Of a stretch of 64,000 nt of DNA, positions 1-9,900 are shown piece by piece. The number at the start of each line of letters is the position of its first letter. Position 1 is the stretch's first letter. Location: positions 310,001 through 374,000 of the forward strand of contig CAVXTT010000020.1 of NCBI GenBank assembly GCA_963764685.1. Reading direction: 5' to 3'. The notes beneath the pieces are model-generated. The model was given only the letters and a program-made list of their open reading frames with translations. It ran no database searches and was not told the origin of the DNA. The DNA is from CAVXTT01 sp963764685. GTDB taxonomy: Bacteria; Bacteroidota; Ignavibacteria; Ignavibacteriales; Ignavibacteriaceae. A program made the translations under genes and the position numbers.

Positions 1-171
1 TGTCCCCACCTGGATAAGTACTGAACAGAGCAGCGCAATTAATGAGTAATGGAAAACAAAAATATTTTCTTCAACGGCTAGAGCAGAGCCGACAATCACG
101 GGAACGAATGCAGCTAATAATGTTTTGGGACGGCTTGCCAGTATCCAGGCATTTAACTTAGAACTATTCAC
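1..171 (-). CDS. menA: 1,4-dihydroxy-2-naphthoate polyprenyltransferase MenA (N-terminal part)
   Basis: Only the first 57 codons are in the window; the gene runs off the left edge. The reverse-strand frame starts at a GTG (171-169) directly after an in-frame TAA, so no earlier start is possible. The product begins with a short polar stretch followed by WILASRPKTLLAAFVPV and a hydrophobic segment, the usual N-terminus of MenA prenyltransferases (the ARPKT-type motif before the first membrane helix). MenA attaches the polyprenyl tail to DHNA in the membrane. It starts four bases after the menB stop, so it is translationally linked to menB. There is no clear Shine-Dalgarno site. Confidence rests on motif and context because most of the protein is missing. 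Confidence 0.85.
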   Translation of the reverse strand, partial: MNSSKLNAWILASRPKTLLAAFVPVIVGSALAVEENIFVFHYSLIALLCSVLIQVGT

Positions 172-175
172 TTAG

Positions 176-1009
176 TTAAGGTAATTTAGGAAATTTATTA
201 AAATCAGGTTTTCTTTTTTCAAGATATGCTTTTTTTCCTTCCTGTGCTTCTTCACTCATATAATATAACAAAGTTGCATTCCCTGCAAGTTCCTGAATTC
301 CTGCCTGTCCATCAAGCTCTGCATTGAATGCAGATTTTAAGACACGTATTGCCATAGGACTATGCTGTAGGATCTGATGTGCCCATTCTACTCCTTCATT
401 TTCCAGTTGGTCTACTGGAACGATTTTATTAATAAGACCCATATCAAGAGCTTCCTGTGCATTATACTGTCTGCAGAGATACCAGATCTCTCTTGCTTTT
501 TTCTGACCTACTATTCTTGCCAGATAACTTGCGCCAAAGCCTCCATCGAAACTACCTACTTTAGGCCCTGTCTGTCCGAAAATAGCATTATCTGCAGCAA
601 TTGTAAGATCGCATACTACGTGAAGAACGTGTCCTCCGCCAATTGCATACCCCGCTACCAGTGCAATAACAGGTTTAGGAATGCTTCTTATAAGTTTTTG
701 CAGATCAAGTACATTTAGTCTGGGAACACCATCCTTTCCTATATATCCTTTTGACCCTCTGATTCTTTGATCCCCTCCGGAGCAGAAAGCGTACTTGCCG
801 TCTTTCGAAGGCCCGTAACCTGTTAATAAAACTACACCAATCTTTTGATCCTCACGGGCATCTGAAAATGCATCATACATTTCTATTACTGTCTCAGGAC
901 GAAAGGCATTCCTCACCTCTGGACGGTTTATAGTAATTTTTGCAATACCATCCATCTTTTCATATATAATATCTTCATATTTCTTAGCTGTCTGCCACTT
1001 TAATTTCAT
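176..1009 (-). CDS. menB: 1,4-dihydroxy-2-naphthoyl-CoA synthase MenB
   Basis: This 277-residue crotonase-fold protein catalyses the Dieckmann-type ring closure of o-succinylbenzoyl-CoA to DHNA-CoA in menaquinone synthesis, in the cytoplasm. Visible hallmarks are the CSGGDQ oxyanion segment (residues 76-81), GYAIGGGH (120-127) and [12 protein letters not shown] (146-157). The Gly in QTGPK is the type found in bicarbonate-dependent MenB, as in E. coli, rather than the Asp of the self-sufficient class. Length is normal for the family. It lies between menH (216 bases upstream) and menA (4 bases downstream), and the whole cluster reads on the minus strand. The C-terminal DFNKFPKLP is also typical of MenB. 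Confidence 0.96.
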   Translation of the reverse strand: MKLKWQTAKKYEDIIYEKMDGIAKITINRPEVRNAFRPETVIEMYDAFSDAREDQKIGVVLLTGYGPSKDGKYAFCSGGDQRIRGSKGYIGKDGVPRLNVLDLQKLIRSIPKPVIALVAGYAIGGGHVLHVVCDLTIAADNAIFGQTGPKVGSFDGGFGASYLARIVGQKKAREIWYLCRQYNAQEALDMGLINKIVPVDQLENEGVEWAHQILQHSPMAIRVLKSAFNAELDGQAGIQELAGNATLLYYMSEEAQEGKKAYLEKRKPDFNKFPKLP

Positions 1010-1077
1010 TGTAAACCTTTGGATTTATCCATTTAAAATACCTAAAAGTGATCAGGATTCACAGAGAGACAAAAGGA

Positions 1078-1229
1078 ATGGAAGAATGGATGAATGAATA
1101 TTGGATGATTGGATGAATGGATGAATGAATATTGGATGAATGGATGATGGATGAATGTCTGAATAAAAATTGAGTTTCTCTATTCCTAATCAACTAATCA
1201 ACTAATCAACTAATCAACCAATCAACTAA
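1078..1229. repeat. Simple-sequence repeats between menB and menH
   Basis: The gap between menH and menB carries irregular GGATGAATG-type iterations (about 1078-1165) and then six copies of a CAACTAAT-like octamer (about 1189-1229), the last running into the menH stop region. No hairpin or reading frame of note is seen. It separates two genes of an otherwise tightly packed operon and may make this spacer length-variable. Confidence 0.6.
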
Positions 1230-2050
1230 TACTTAACTAACTTAAGAAATATACTTACCGCACGAATAAATTTTTCGGGCTCTTCGAGGTGTGTATTATG
1301 CCCCGCATTTTTAATTGTTACGTGGCGGGCATTATAAAAAAGGGACTCCATATTGGAGTTGAGGAGTGAGAATTTTGTATCCAATTCTCCGGTTAAAAGA
1401 AGTGATGGGATCTTAAACGTTTTCAATTTATCGTAAAGGGGTGGCATTATTCCGCTGCTGAATCCTTTTAATGAATTTGCCAGCCCGGTATTGTTATTTT
1501 TCAGGATCTTGGAACTTCTTATTTCCTGAAGACGGGTATTAGAAAATCTTTGCTGAGTTGCAAATATTTCCAGGTTCATCCAGTAGTCGACAAAATACTC
1601 GATGCTGTTCTTCTCAATCATAGATGCAAGCTCAAAATCCTTAATGACCCTTTCCGATCTTTCTTTATCATTTCTGATGCCTGCAGATGCTCCCTCAAGG
1701 ATCAGTCCTTTTAGCTGTTCCGGAAATCTTACAGCAAAACTAATGGCGGCCCGGCCTCCCATGGAATAACCCAGCAGAATAACAGGTTTAGTAGTAAATG
1801 ACCTTATTGTAAAAAATAACTGCGCACATAAGTCATCAGCAGAATAATGTACTATCTCTGATGGTGAGCTGCTGCTGCCGTGTCCTATCAGATCAGCAGC
1901 AATGACATTATAGTTTTTACCAAAGCCCTCTGCTATTCCTTTCCAATCATCCGAACTGCCCGTAAAACCGTGGAGGAGAAAGAGATAATCCTTTTTATCT
2001 TCGGAATAAATCTCTGTATTGATGTTTATATTGTTTAATGAGATTCTCAT
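1226..2050 (-). CDS. menH: Alpha/beta hydrolase, probable MenH (SHCHC synthase)
   Basis: This 274-residue alpha/beta hydrolase is probably the 2-succinyl-6-hydroxy-2,4-cyclohexadiene-1-carboxylate synthase that eliminates pyruvate from the MenD product. The fold is marked by LFLLHGFTGSSDDW (residues 24-36, oxyanion region). The nucleophile elbow is GYSMGGR with Ser96, the acid is Asp224 in GELDTKF, and the base is His251 in AGHNTHLEEP. MenH and generic hydrolases are hard to tell apart by motif. The assignment leans on position: it directly follows menD (12 bases away) and precedes menB. Length and the SMGGR nucleophile elbow fit MenH. Confidence 0.88.
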   Translation of the reverse strand: MRISLNNININTEIYSEDKKDYLFLLHGFTGSSDDWKGIAEGFGKNYNVIAADLIGHGSSSSPSEIVHYSADDLCAQLFFTIRSFTTKPVILLGYSMGGRAAISFAVRFPEQLKGLILEGASAGIRNDKERSERVIKDFELASMIEKNSIEYFVDYWMNLEIFATQQRFSNTRLQEIRSSKILKNNNTGLANSLKGFSSGIMPPLYDKLKTFKIPSLLLTGELDTKFSLLNSNMESLFYNARHVTIKNAGHNTHLEEPEKFIRAVSIFLKLVKY

Positions 2051-2062
2051 TCTACTTAATAT

Positions 2063-3791
2063 TTAACTGGAAGCCGTACTCCAATATTTTTTCTTGAGGG
2101 CAAGTGATTCTTTTGCATCGGTTCTTATTTCAAGAACACTTGGTGCTCCGGCAGCAAGGGATTCATTTAATTTTAGCTTGAGATCAGCAGCTGTTTTAAT
2201 AAGCTTATAATTCCATCCGAATGACTTTACCAGGTGCCCGAATTCCATATTATGAGGAGTAATAAAGTATTTATTAAATATTTTTTTATGATCTGAAACA
2301 GGCAGTGTGTTAAATATGCCTCCACCGTTATTATTAAGCAGAATTATTGTCAAAGGTAATTGTAATTGACTGCCTGCCAGCAATGCATTAATATCATAGA
2401 GGAGTGCAAGATCTCCTGTAATCAGTATTGATGATTTTCTGAGCCCGGCGGTAATACCTAAAGCTGTAGAAACTATTCCGTCTATTCCGCTAGCCCCCCT
2501 GTTAAAAAAAAAGTTAATTTTTTTATTCAATAACGGTGTAAAGTAATCAATATCCCTGATAGGGGAACTATTAGAGACCATTAAATTGGTGCCAGACGGG
2601 ACATTATCAATTACTTCCCGTATAACTCTGGGCTCTATAGTTATACCGGCAGATAATAAAATATACTCTCTGGAAGAAGATATTGCTTTTTCGAAATCAA
2701 TAAGTGATCTTAACCAAACTGCATCGGAATTTCCATCCCTCCAATGATTTAAGAGTTCCTTACAAAACAATGCAGGATCCATCGCATAAGAAGCTTCGGC
2801 TGTATTTGATGGGTCAAACCAATCGCCGTAAGTGTTGATCATAATCTTTCTGGCAGGTGAATCGGCCAGATAATTTAAGAGCACTTTGGAGGTTGGAGCC
2901 CTGCCGAACTGTATAATTAGATCAGGTTCAATTTTTTCTCTGAGAGACCTGTTTCTAAGCATTGCATCATAAACAGTGATGATATTTTTCTTTTTCTCTC
3001 TTCCCGATCTCAAATGTGAGTAAACATCCGCGAATACAGGCAAACCTTTTAAGTCGGAGAGCCAATTGCAGTATTTGTTAAACAGAGGATCATATGAAGA
3101 CGGACCGGCAATAAGTAATATTTTCTTGCTTTCGTCAAGAATATCAATCATATCAAAAAACCACTCAGGCATTTTATAGAGGGGAATACCTGGTTTGTTC
3201 ACTAAAGGTAGTGAAAGGAAAGAATCGTCAATCTCATCAGTAAAGGATTCAGGTTCAAAAGGTTTCCTGAAGGGAAAATTGATATGTACAGGACCAGATT
3301 CCACAATAGAAGTTAAATATGCTTTTTCTGCTAATGCTGCTGATATGCCCTGCGCCTTCAGCACTCACATCGGGAAGCCCTGCATCCGTATAGAAACGTA
3401 TATGATTCTTATAAAGATTCTCCTGGTTAATGGTCTGGTTAGCTCCTTTACCCCTTTGTTCGGGAGGTCTGTCGGCTGTGCATATAATTAATGGAACTCT
3501 CTGCTGATATGCCTCCACAATTGAAGGGTAAAGCTCAACTGCTGCTGTCCCTGAAGTACAGACTACCGCTGTCGGTTTACCTGTAGCTTTTGCAAGTCCC
3601 AAAGCAAAAAAGCCAGATGACCTTTCATCAATATGAACGAAGCTCCTGATCTTTTTATTGCCTGCAAAGGCTAAGGTTAATGGTGTGCTTCTTGAGCCGG
3701 GGGATATACATACATTTTTTAATCCAAGAGAGGAGAGACGGTTGACAAAAATAGTTGTCCAGAAAATATTCCTGTTAATTTTTATTTTCAT
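2063..3791 (-). CDS. menD: 2-succinyl-5-enolpyruvyl-6-hydroxy-3-cyclohexene-1-carboxylate synthase MenD (one frameshift)
   Basis: MenD is a thiamine-diphosphate enzyme that joins isochorismate and 2-oxoglutarate, the first committed step of menaquinone synthesis. The N-terminal part (3791 down to about 3360) shows SPGSRSTPL and HIDERSSGFFALGLAK, with the Glu that activates ThDP. The C-terminal part shows the metal/ThDP site GDLALLYDINALL. The two parts are in different frames: around 3355-3367 one extra base is present, and removing it gives a 575-residue protein of normal MenD length. The junction falls in a poorly conserved linker (GLPDVS to LKAQG). It overlaps the menF end by 17 bases. A sequence error or a recent mutation are both possible; the rest is intact and conserved. 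Confidence 0.93.
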
Positions 3792-5178
3792 TAAAGAGGG
3801 AAATAATTGACTGAAGTTTCAGTTCTGTTTCCCGGAACTCGTCATCCGGAACCGAGCTTTCCACTATACCGGAGCCTGCATAGGCAAGCAGTCTTTTATT
3901 TGAATAAAGTGCAGAACGGATAGCAATAGTAAACTCGGCATTGCCCGTTAAATTAAACCATCCTATTATTCCGGCATATAATCCGCGTTGATGCTCTTCT
4001 ATTTTTTTGATCAGCTGCATCGATCTTTCTTTCGGGTAGCCGCATACAGCAGGGGTAGGGAAGATATCTTTTATCAGGTTGAACATACAGTTCTCATCTT
4101 TAAGGAAGCCCGAAATCTTTGTAAGCAGATGCTGGATATTCTCAAGCTTCAGAACCGACGGCTCTTCAGTAATAATCTCATCCAGATGGTTCTTAATGAT
4201 ACTATTTAAATGTTTAACTACAAACTTATGTTCACTCTGGATCTTTTCATCAGTAAATAAATACTTTTCAAATGTGATGTCCTCATCTTTACTTGTACCT
4301 CTCGGACTTGAACCGGCAAGTGCATCAAGTTCTACTTTGGTATTTCTGAATGCAGCAAGCCGCTCCGGTGATGCCCCGAAAAATACCGAGCGGTTACGTT
4401 TATATATAAATAAGGTGCAGGAAGGAAACTTATTTCTGAATTTATCCAGCACTGAATTAAATGTAAGTTCATCGAGAAGCTGCAGTTCAACAACCCTGGA
4501 GAGTACAATTTTATTTATCTCACCGGCAGATATTTTATCAAGCGATGCAGTTACAAGTGATTTCCATTTTTTCTTTTCCTTAGGAGAATTTCCATTTATT
4601 CTTGAAACCCTAAGTGCGAAATTAAGCAGCTCGTCTGATTGATTCAGAACAAGAGTTAATTTCTGTTTAAATTTTCTAATAAGTGCGTCTCTTGAAATTG
4701 GAAGCTGAACATTAAAAATAAAGAAGTATTTCCCTTGCATTTTCTGAAACAATATTTCAGGAATAAACCAGCTGCTGTCATTAAACTCCTTCCAGTCTGC
4801 ATCCGGATGTTCCACTGTAAATTTCATACCCCCTGTAAAAAGAGGGAAATCCTTATGGCTGAATTTTTCCCAGTTGGAGATAAAGTTTTTCTTGAGATCC
4901 CTTATTTTCTTGTCAATGACAGCGAATCTTCCTTCACCATTTTCATTTAATTCCAGGATGGGATCAGCGCCATAAATGAAAAAATCAAATTCCGGTTTTT
5001 CATAATAAAACCCGGTATTAAATTTACTGAATAGAAAGTCTGCATTTATATTCAGCTTATCTGCAGGTAATTCAATTGCATAACTTAATATTCCGCTGTT
5101 ATTTTTCTTGATCTGTGCGGAATTGTCTGTCAGGAATGTAGAGAAATTTTCAGTCTGTACTGTAACGAAATCGCTCAT
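3775..5178 (-). CDS. menF: Isochorismate synthase MenF
   Basis: This 467-residue chorismate-binding enzyme converts chorismate to isochorismate, the entry to menaquinone. The C-terminal half carries the family landmarks KIVLSR, LDALAGSSPRGTSKDED, the HKFVVKHL helix, TPAVCGYPKE and YAGIIGWFNLTGNAEFTIAIRS. It ends with the conserved AGSGIVESSVPDDEFRETELK region that binds Mg2+ and substrate. The N-terminal 150 residues are variable, as usual. It heads the men cluster on the minus strand and overlaps menD. Isochorismate synthases of siderophore pathways (EntC/DhbC) look alike, but the direct linkage to menD, menH, menB and menA settles the role. Confidence 0.94.
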   Translation of the reverse strand: MSDFVTVQTENFSTFLTDNSAQIKKNNSGILSYAIELPADKLNINADFLFSKFNTGFYYEKPEFDFFIYGADPILELNENGEGRFAVIDKKIRDLKKNFISNWEKFSHKDFPLFTGGMKFTVEHPDADWKEFNDSSWFIPEILFQKMQGKYFFIFNVQLPISRDALIRKFKQKLTLVLNQSDELLNFALRVSRINGNSPKEKKKWKSLVTASLDKISAGEINKIVLSRVVELQLLDELTFNSVLDKFRNKFPSCTLFIYKRNRSVFFGASPERLAAFRNTKVELDALAGSSPRGTSKDEDITFEKYLFTDEKIQSEHKFVVKHLNSIIKNHLDEIITEEPSVLKLENIQHLLTKISGFLKDENCMFNLIKDIFPTPAVCGYPKERSMQLIKKIEEHQRGLYAGIIGWFNLTGNAEFTIAIRSALYSNKRLLAYAGSGIVESSVPDDEFRETELKLQSIISLFNENKN

Positions 5179-5276
5179 TAAAGTGGGGATTTTTGGCTGA
5201 TAATCTATTCATATCACTAATTTAATAAAATGATTCAGGATTTTACAAGTACTAACTGTAAATTTCAACAAAAACA

Positions 5277-5537
5277 CTACCGGATAGTTAAACCCGTTAG
5301 ATAACATCCATCCTGTTTAATTTCCAGAGGATAAGTTTTTACGGTCTTTTTTGCGGGTCCGGCCTTAACTTCTCCGGTTTTAACATCAAACTGGCTCCCG
5401 TGCCAGAGACATTGAACAGTTGAACAGATCAGAATTCCGTCAGCCAAAGAACCCCCTCTATGAGTGCAGCTTTCATTAAACGCCGGGATAATCATCTGAT
5501 GGATCGGATGACTTTTTATGGACGCTTTGGTTCTCAT
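5277..5537 (-). CDS. Small Rieske [2Fe-2S] protein, N-terminally short
   Basis: This 86-residue Rieske ferredoxin-like protein binds its cluster through CTH (Cys24, His26) and CLWH (Cys43, His46), and GSQFD follows as in other soluble Rieske proteins. Such proteins pass electrons to oxygenases or nitrite reductases, or act as stand-alone ferredoxins. Family members usually have about 40 residues before the first Cys; here there are 23, and they do not resemble the usual first strands. An in-frame TAG sits two codons before the ATG, so no longer start exists in this frame. The gene may be 5'-truncated, with REP-like DNA just upstream. It reads towards menF, 98 bases away, and could share its transcript. 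Confidence 0.7.
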   Translation of the reverse strand: MRTKASIKSHPIHQMIIPAFNESCTHRGGSLADGILICSTVQCLWHGSQFDVKTGEVKAGPAKKTVKTYPLEIKQDGCYLTGLTIR

Positions 5538-5607
5538 ATGCTAAGTTAAGATTGTTATCTTGCAATAAAATACTCTCTGGTGATTATATAATATGTGATG
5601 GTTGTAA

Positions 5608-5829
5608 GGAACGATCAGTGATCGTTCCGCCACTGTCAGTGCCCCCATTATTGGCAGAAATATATCTACTCACTTTTTGCTAGGATATCAGATGGTTAAT
5701 CCGAAGACAACGAACATTAGGGATTTGTGCCCTTGCTGAAAGACAACGAATGTCAGGGATTTGTGCCCTTGCTGAAAGACAACGAACGTCAGGGATTTGT
5801 GCCCTTACGGAACGGTTGCTAACCGTTCC
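5608..5829. repeat. REP palindrome cluster upstream of the RAYT gene
   Basis: The cluster is bounded by two different palindromes. At 5608-5628, GGAACGATCA and its reverse complement flank a single G. At 5809-5829, GGAACGGTT and its reverse complement flank GCT. Each is followed or preceded by short AT-rich direct sequence (TTAC/GTAA at the outer edge). The same pair recurs at 6354-6832 and 11646-11986. This is the layout of REP/BIME elements mobilised by RAYT transposases, and a RAYT gene starts 60 bases downstream. Confidence 0.85.
5705..5812 (+). repeat. Three tandem 36-bp units inside the REP cluster
   Basis: Units start at 5705, 5741 and 5777, each 36 bases and nearly identical: AGACAACGAA, then a variable tetramer (CATT, TGTC, CGTC), then AGGGATTTGTGCCCTT. 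The last unit runs straight into the palindrome at 5809. Single copies of the same unit precede the palindromes at 6518 and 6812, with a decayed one before 11646. The unit is therefore a regular part of this REP element that has expanded here. There are no spacers, so it is not a CRISPR. Confidence 0.8.
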
Positions 5830-5888
5830 TTACACAGGAAATGATTTTGCGCTATATTTGAGCATATAATTTTATAGGGGATTATAAA

Positions 5889-6344
5889 ATGTCACTACCA
5901 GATAGGAAACTTATCCGTTTAAGGGGATATGATTATTCAAGGAATGGAAGTTACTTCATCACAATTCGGATAAAGAGTAGCTCAAAATTTCTCTCCAAAA
6001 TAATAAATAACCAATTGATCCTGTCTCCTTTCGGAGAGATTGTTAAAGATACCTGGTATGAGATTCCAGCACATTTCCCAACCTTTAACCTGGATGAATT
6101 TATTGTAATGCCCACTCATATTCACGGCCTAATTCATATAAAAAATTCACAGAACCAGAAACCCCGCTCATTGTCGGATATGGTAAAATCCTTCAAATTT
6201 ATTACCCGCAAAAGAATAGGTAAAATAAATAATGGGGAGATATTCACCTGGAGAAAATCTTTTAACGATACGATTATCCGAAACGATATTGAACTGAGTA
6301 TTATTCGCAAGTACATCAGAGAGAATCCTCTCCAAATAAAATAA
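5889..6344 (+). CDS. REP-associated tyrosine transposase (RAYT, Y1_Tnp family)
   Basis: This 151-residue single-strand DNA transposase belongs to the IS200/IS605-like Y1 superfamily. The HUH metal site is His77-Ile-His79 in MPTHIHGLIHI, and the nucleophile is Tyr142 in KYIRENP. The N-terminus LRGYDYSRNGSYFITI and the IIRNDIE segment are typical of RAYTs. RAYTs are domesticated, single-copy-per-site enzymes that cut and spread REP palindromes rather than themselves. Palindromes flank the gene closely: one ends 60 bases upstream and one starts 9 bases downstream (6354). The ATG is preceded by an AGGGGATT-type ribosome site. The ORF is intact, so activity is plausible. Confidence 0.9.
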   Translation: MSLPDRKLIRLRGYDYSRNGSYFITIRIKSSSKFLSKIINNQLILSPFGEIVKDTWYEIPAHFPTFNLDEFIVMPTHIHGLIHIKNSQNQKPRSLSDMVKSFKFITRKRIGKINNGEIFTWRKSFNDTIIRNDIELSIIRKYIRENPLQIK

Positions 6345-6353
6345 GGTGTGTAA

Positions 6354-6832
6354 GGAACGATCAGTGATCGTTCCGCCATGGGCAGTATCCCTATCATTGG
6401 GAGAAATGTATCTACTCACTTTTTGCTAGGATATCAGATGGTTAATCTAAAGACAACGAACGTCAAGGATATTGTGCCTTGCGAAAGACAACAAACGTCA
6501 GGGATTTGTGCCCTTACGGAACGGTTATTAACCGTTCCTTACATAAGGGAATAAAAATGTTGTAAGGAACGATCAGTGATCGTTCCGCCATGGGCAGTAT
6601 CCGTGATCGTTTCGCGATCGCAGTATCCAGTGATCGTTCCTCCAGGGAGTGCAGTACTGCAGTATCCAGTGATCGTTCCTCCAAGGGTAGTAGCCAGTTA
6701 TCGTTCCTCTAAGGGCAGTATCCCCATTATTGGGCGAAATATATCTACACACTCTTGCTAGGATATCAGATGGTTAATCTGAAGACAACAAACGTCAGGG
6801 ATTTGTGCCACGGAACGGTTGCTAACCGTTCC
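6354..6832. repeat. REP palindrome cluster downstream of the RAYT gene
   Basis: Full palindromes lie at 6354-6374 and 6566-6586 (GATCA/TGATC type) and at 6518-6538 and 6812-6832 (CGGTT/AACCG type). Between about 6597 and 6720 there is a run of half-sites of the first type (AGTGATCGTTCCTCC and variants, four copies), as if right arms had been duplicated without left arms. Short reading frames in this stretch are by-products of the repeats. No gene is seen from 6345 to 6935. Confidence 0.82.
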
Positions 6833-6935
6833 TTACATCACTTACGTTTAGCGTATCAAAAATTTCTAAATTTTAGTATCTTGAATGCGACGGTTAGGAT
6901 ACATGAATTCTGCTCTAAATTCTAATTTATTCTCT

Positions 6936-9900
6936 ATGAAAAGCTCCGTTGGAATTTGTATTGGCGCCTCGACAATTAGTTTTGTAAGATTAGATCAAAA
7001 AAGCTCCGCCTTTATCGAGATCGGGGATACACTTTCCGTTACCCATAACGGCTCCCCTAAAGACCTCTTCCGTGAAAGCTTTATAAAATTTAATCCTCAT
7101 AACCTGCCGACTGTAATTACCGGCAGGAAATTCCGCAGCATTAATAAATCTTCCTGCTATTTCTGAACCTGAAGCAACTGAGCTTGCATTCGGCTTTGTA
7201 GAAAGAAGGTACACTGCAGATAACGGAAGTTATAAATTTTCTGCAGTAGCAAGCCTGGGAGCAGAAACCTTCATAGTTTATACTCTTGATGATGAACATA
7301 AAATATCTAACCTGATAGCAAAGAATCAGTGTGCATCCGGTACGGGCGAGTTCTTTCTTCAGCAGATAAAAAGAATGGATATAGGACTTGATGAGGTTCT
7401 TGAAACTGCAAAGGATGCTGTCCCGTATAAAGTATCCGGCAGATGTTCTGTGTTCTGTAAATCCGATTGTACCCACGCCCTTAATAAAGGAAAACCTAAA
7501 AGTGAAGTGGCTTCAGGACTTGCTTTAATGATGGCAGAGAAGGTAGAGGAACTGCTTGAGACTGTACCTGATGGAAAGATCTTACTGGTAGGGGGCGTAA
7601 CGCGGAATAATCTTGTTATGGATTTCCTGAGAAGAAAAAACAATAATCTTTTAGTACCAAAGGAAGCAGCTTTCTTTGAAGCTCTCGGTGCTGCTGTATA
7701 TGCCCATAATAATGAGATCAAATCTGTAACTTCTTTGGATAATCTTTTTGTTAAAAAAGATGCATCATTTGTTTTCCATCCCCCGTTAAAGAATTATCAG
7801 CATAAGGTACGCTTCTGCGAAATGGAACAGGGGCAGGCGCAGAATGGTGATAAATGCATATTAGGGCTTGATGTCGGATCTACAACTACCAAAGCTGTCG
7901 TTATTCGTGTCGCTGATGATAAGATCTTAGGAAAAGTATACCTCTACACCCACGGCAACCCTATCAGGGCGGCAAAGGAATGTTATGCAGAACTGCTACG
8001 GCAGATACCGCAGGAAATCAAAATTGTAGGAATCGGCACTACAGGATCGGGCAGGCATATAGCTGGCCTTCACGCTTTAACTACTGAAATCATAAATGAA
8101 ATTATTGCCCACGCCTCTGCAGCAATTTATTTTGATCCTGAGGTTGATACCATTTATGAGATCGGGGGGCAGGATGCTAAATATACTTTTATCGTAAATA
8201 AAGTACCTGCCGATTATGCAATGAATGAAGCCTGCTCAGCGGGTACAGGCTCATTTATTGAAGAGGCTGCCTTTGAATCTTTGGGAGTTAAAGTTACAGA
8301 TATTGAGGCGATGGCATTGAAGGGAAACCATCCACCTAATTTCAGCGACCAATGTTCTACTTTTATAAGCTCGGATATTAAGACGGCGCTGCACGAAAAT
8401 ATATCAAGGGAAAATGTTGTAGCTGGTATAGTTTATTCTATTTGCCTTAATTATGTGAACCGGGTGAAGGGAACAAGACAGTCGGGCGATAAAATATTTA
8501 TGCAGGGGGGCGTATGCTATAATAAGGCAGTACCGATAGCAATGGCAGCACTGACTGGATCCGAAATAATAGTACCACCGGAACCGGGTTTAATGGGGGC
8601 ATTTGGTGTTGCACTTGAAGTAAAAAATAAGATTGAGCTTGGTCTCGTACAGGAAAAGGAATATTCACTTAAGGAGCTTTCAGAAAGGGATGTTGTTTAT
8701 AAAGATCCTTTTATATGCCGCGGCGGCAAGGAAAAATGCGACCGTAAGTGCGAAATAAATTTAATAAATGTAATGGGGAAGAATTATCCATTCGGCGGTG
8801 CCTGTAATAAATATTATAATCTCGTTTATGATAAAGCTGTTGAATCGGAAAAGTTCGATTATGTTAAACGAAGAAATCACCTTATCTTCAACAAATTTGC
8901 ACCTGCTGCGGAACTTCCTGATAATGCAGTCAGCGTAGGGATAAACAGGTCGTTCCACACTCATACCATTTTTCCCTTATATTACAATTTCTTTACTTCG
9001 CTCGGCATTAAGGTAGTGCTTTCAGATGATGTTGAAGAGGATGCAAGACAGAGAGAACTTACCTCTTTTTGCTATCCCTGCCAGCTGTCTATAGGACTAT
9101 TCCAGAACCTGCTGAATAAAAAACCTGATTATTATTTTGTGCCGCAGGTCCTTGAAATGTATGTGGAGGATGCAGCGTATCACAGGCTTGATTTTAATTC
9201 AAGCTGTGCATTTGTAGGTGAGGAGCCATTATTTCTGAGACAGGCATTTAAGGATTACAGGCTGAACGGACAATTCATTATGCCCGTTCTTAATTTTGCC
9301 AATGGCTACGGTTCCCAGGAAGAAAAATTTTTACTGATCGCAGATCAGATAGGAATAAAAGATAAAGCTAAAATAAAGGAAGCCTATAATTTTGCAGTAA
9401 GAATGCAGCAGGAGTATCATAAAGAAATGTTCTCGATGGGGGAGGAATTTCTTGAGATGCTTAAAGAAAATCCTGATGCACTCGGAATGGTTTTGATCGG
9501 CAGACCTTATAATTCATATACTCATTTTGCCAATAAAGGAATACCGCAGAAGTTTGCAAGCAGGGGAGTATACGTGCTTCCATTCGATATGTTTGATTAC
9601 AGGAATGAAACTGTTGATGAGGACCAGTTCTGGGAAGGTTCTAAAAAAATTCTTAAGGCAGCTAAAATTATAAAACCGCATCCGCAGCTTTATGCAACTT
9701 ATATCTCAAACTTTTCCTGCGCCCCGGATTCAATGACAATTCCGCAGTTCAGAACCATTATGGGGGATAAACCCTCATTAACTCTTGAGCTTGACGGGCA
9801 TACTGCAGACGCCGGTATAAATACCAGGATCGACGCTGCTCTCGATATTATTCAGAACTACAGGAAGCTGAACGAAAAGAAAAAAATTAAAGGAGCAGAA

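Noticed and set aside
5705..5812. 36-bp repeats resembling a CRISPR array
   Set aside because: The units are directly abutting with no spacers, there are no cas genes, and single units occur next to other REP palindromes.
6576..6761. Small ORF in the REP array
   Set aside because: Its sequence is just translated repeat units (IVPP repeats).
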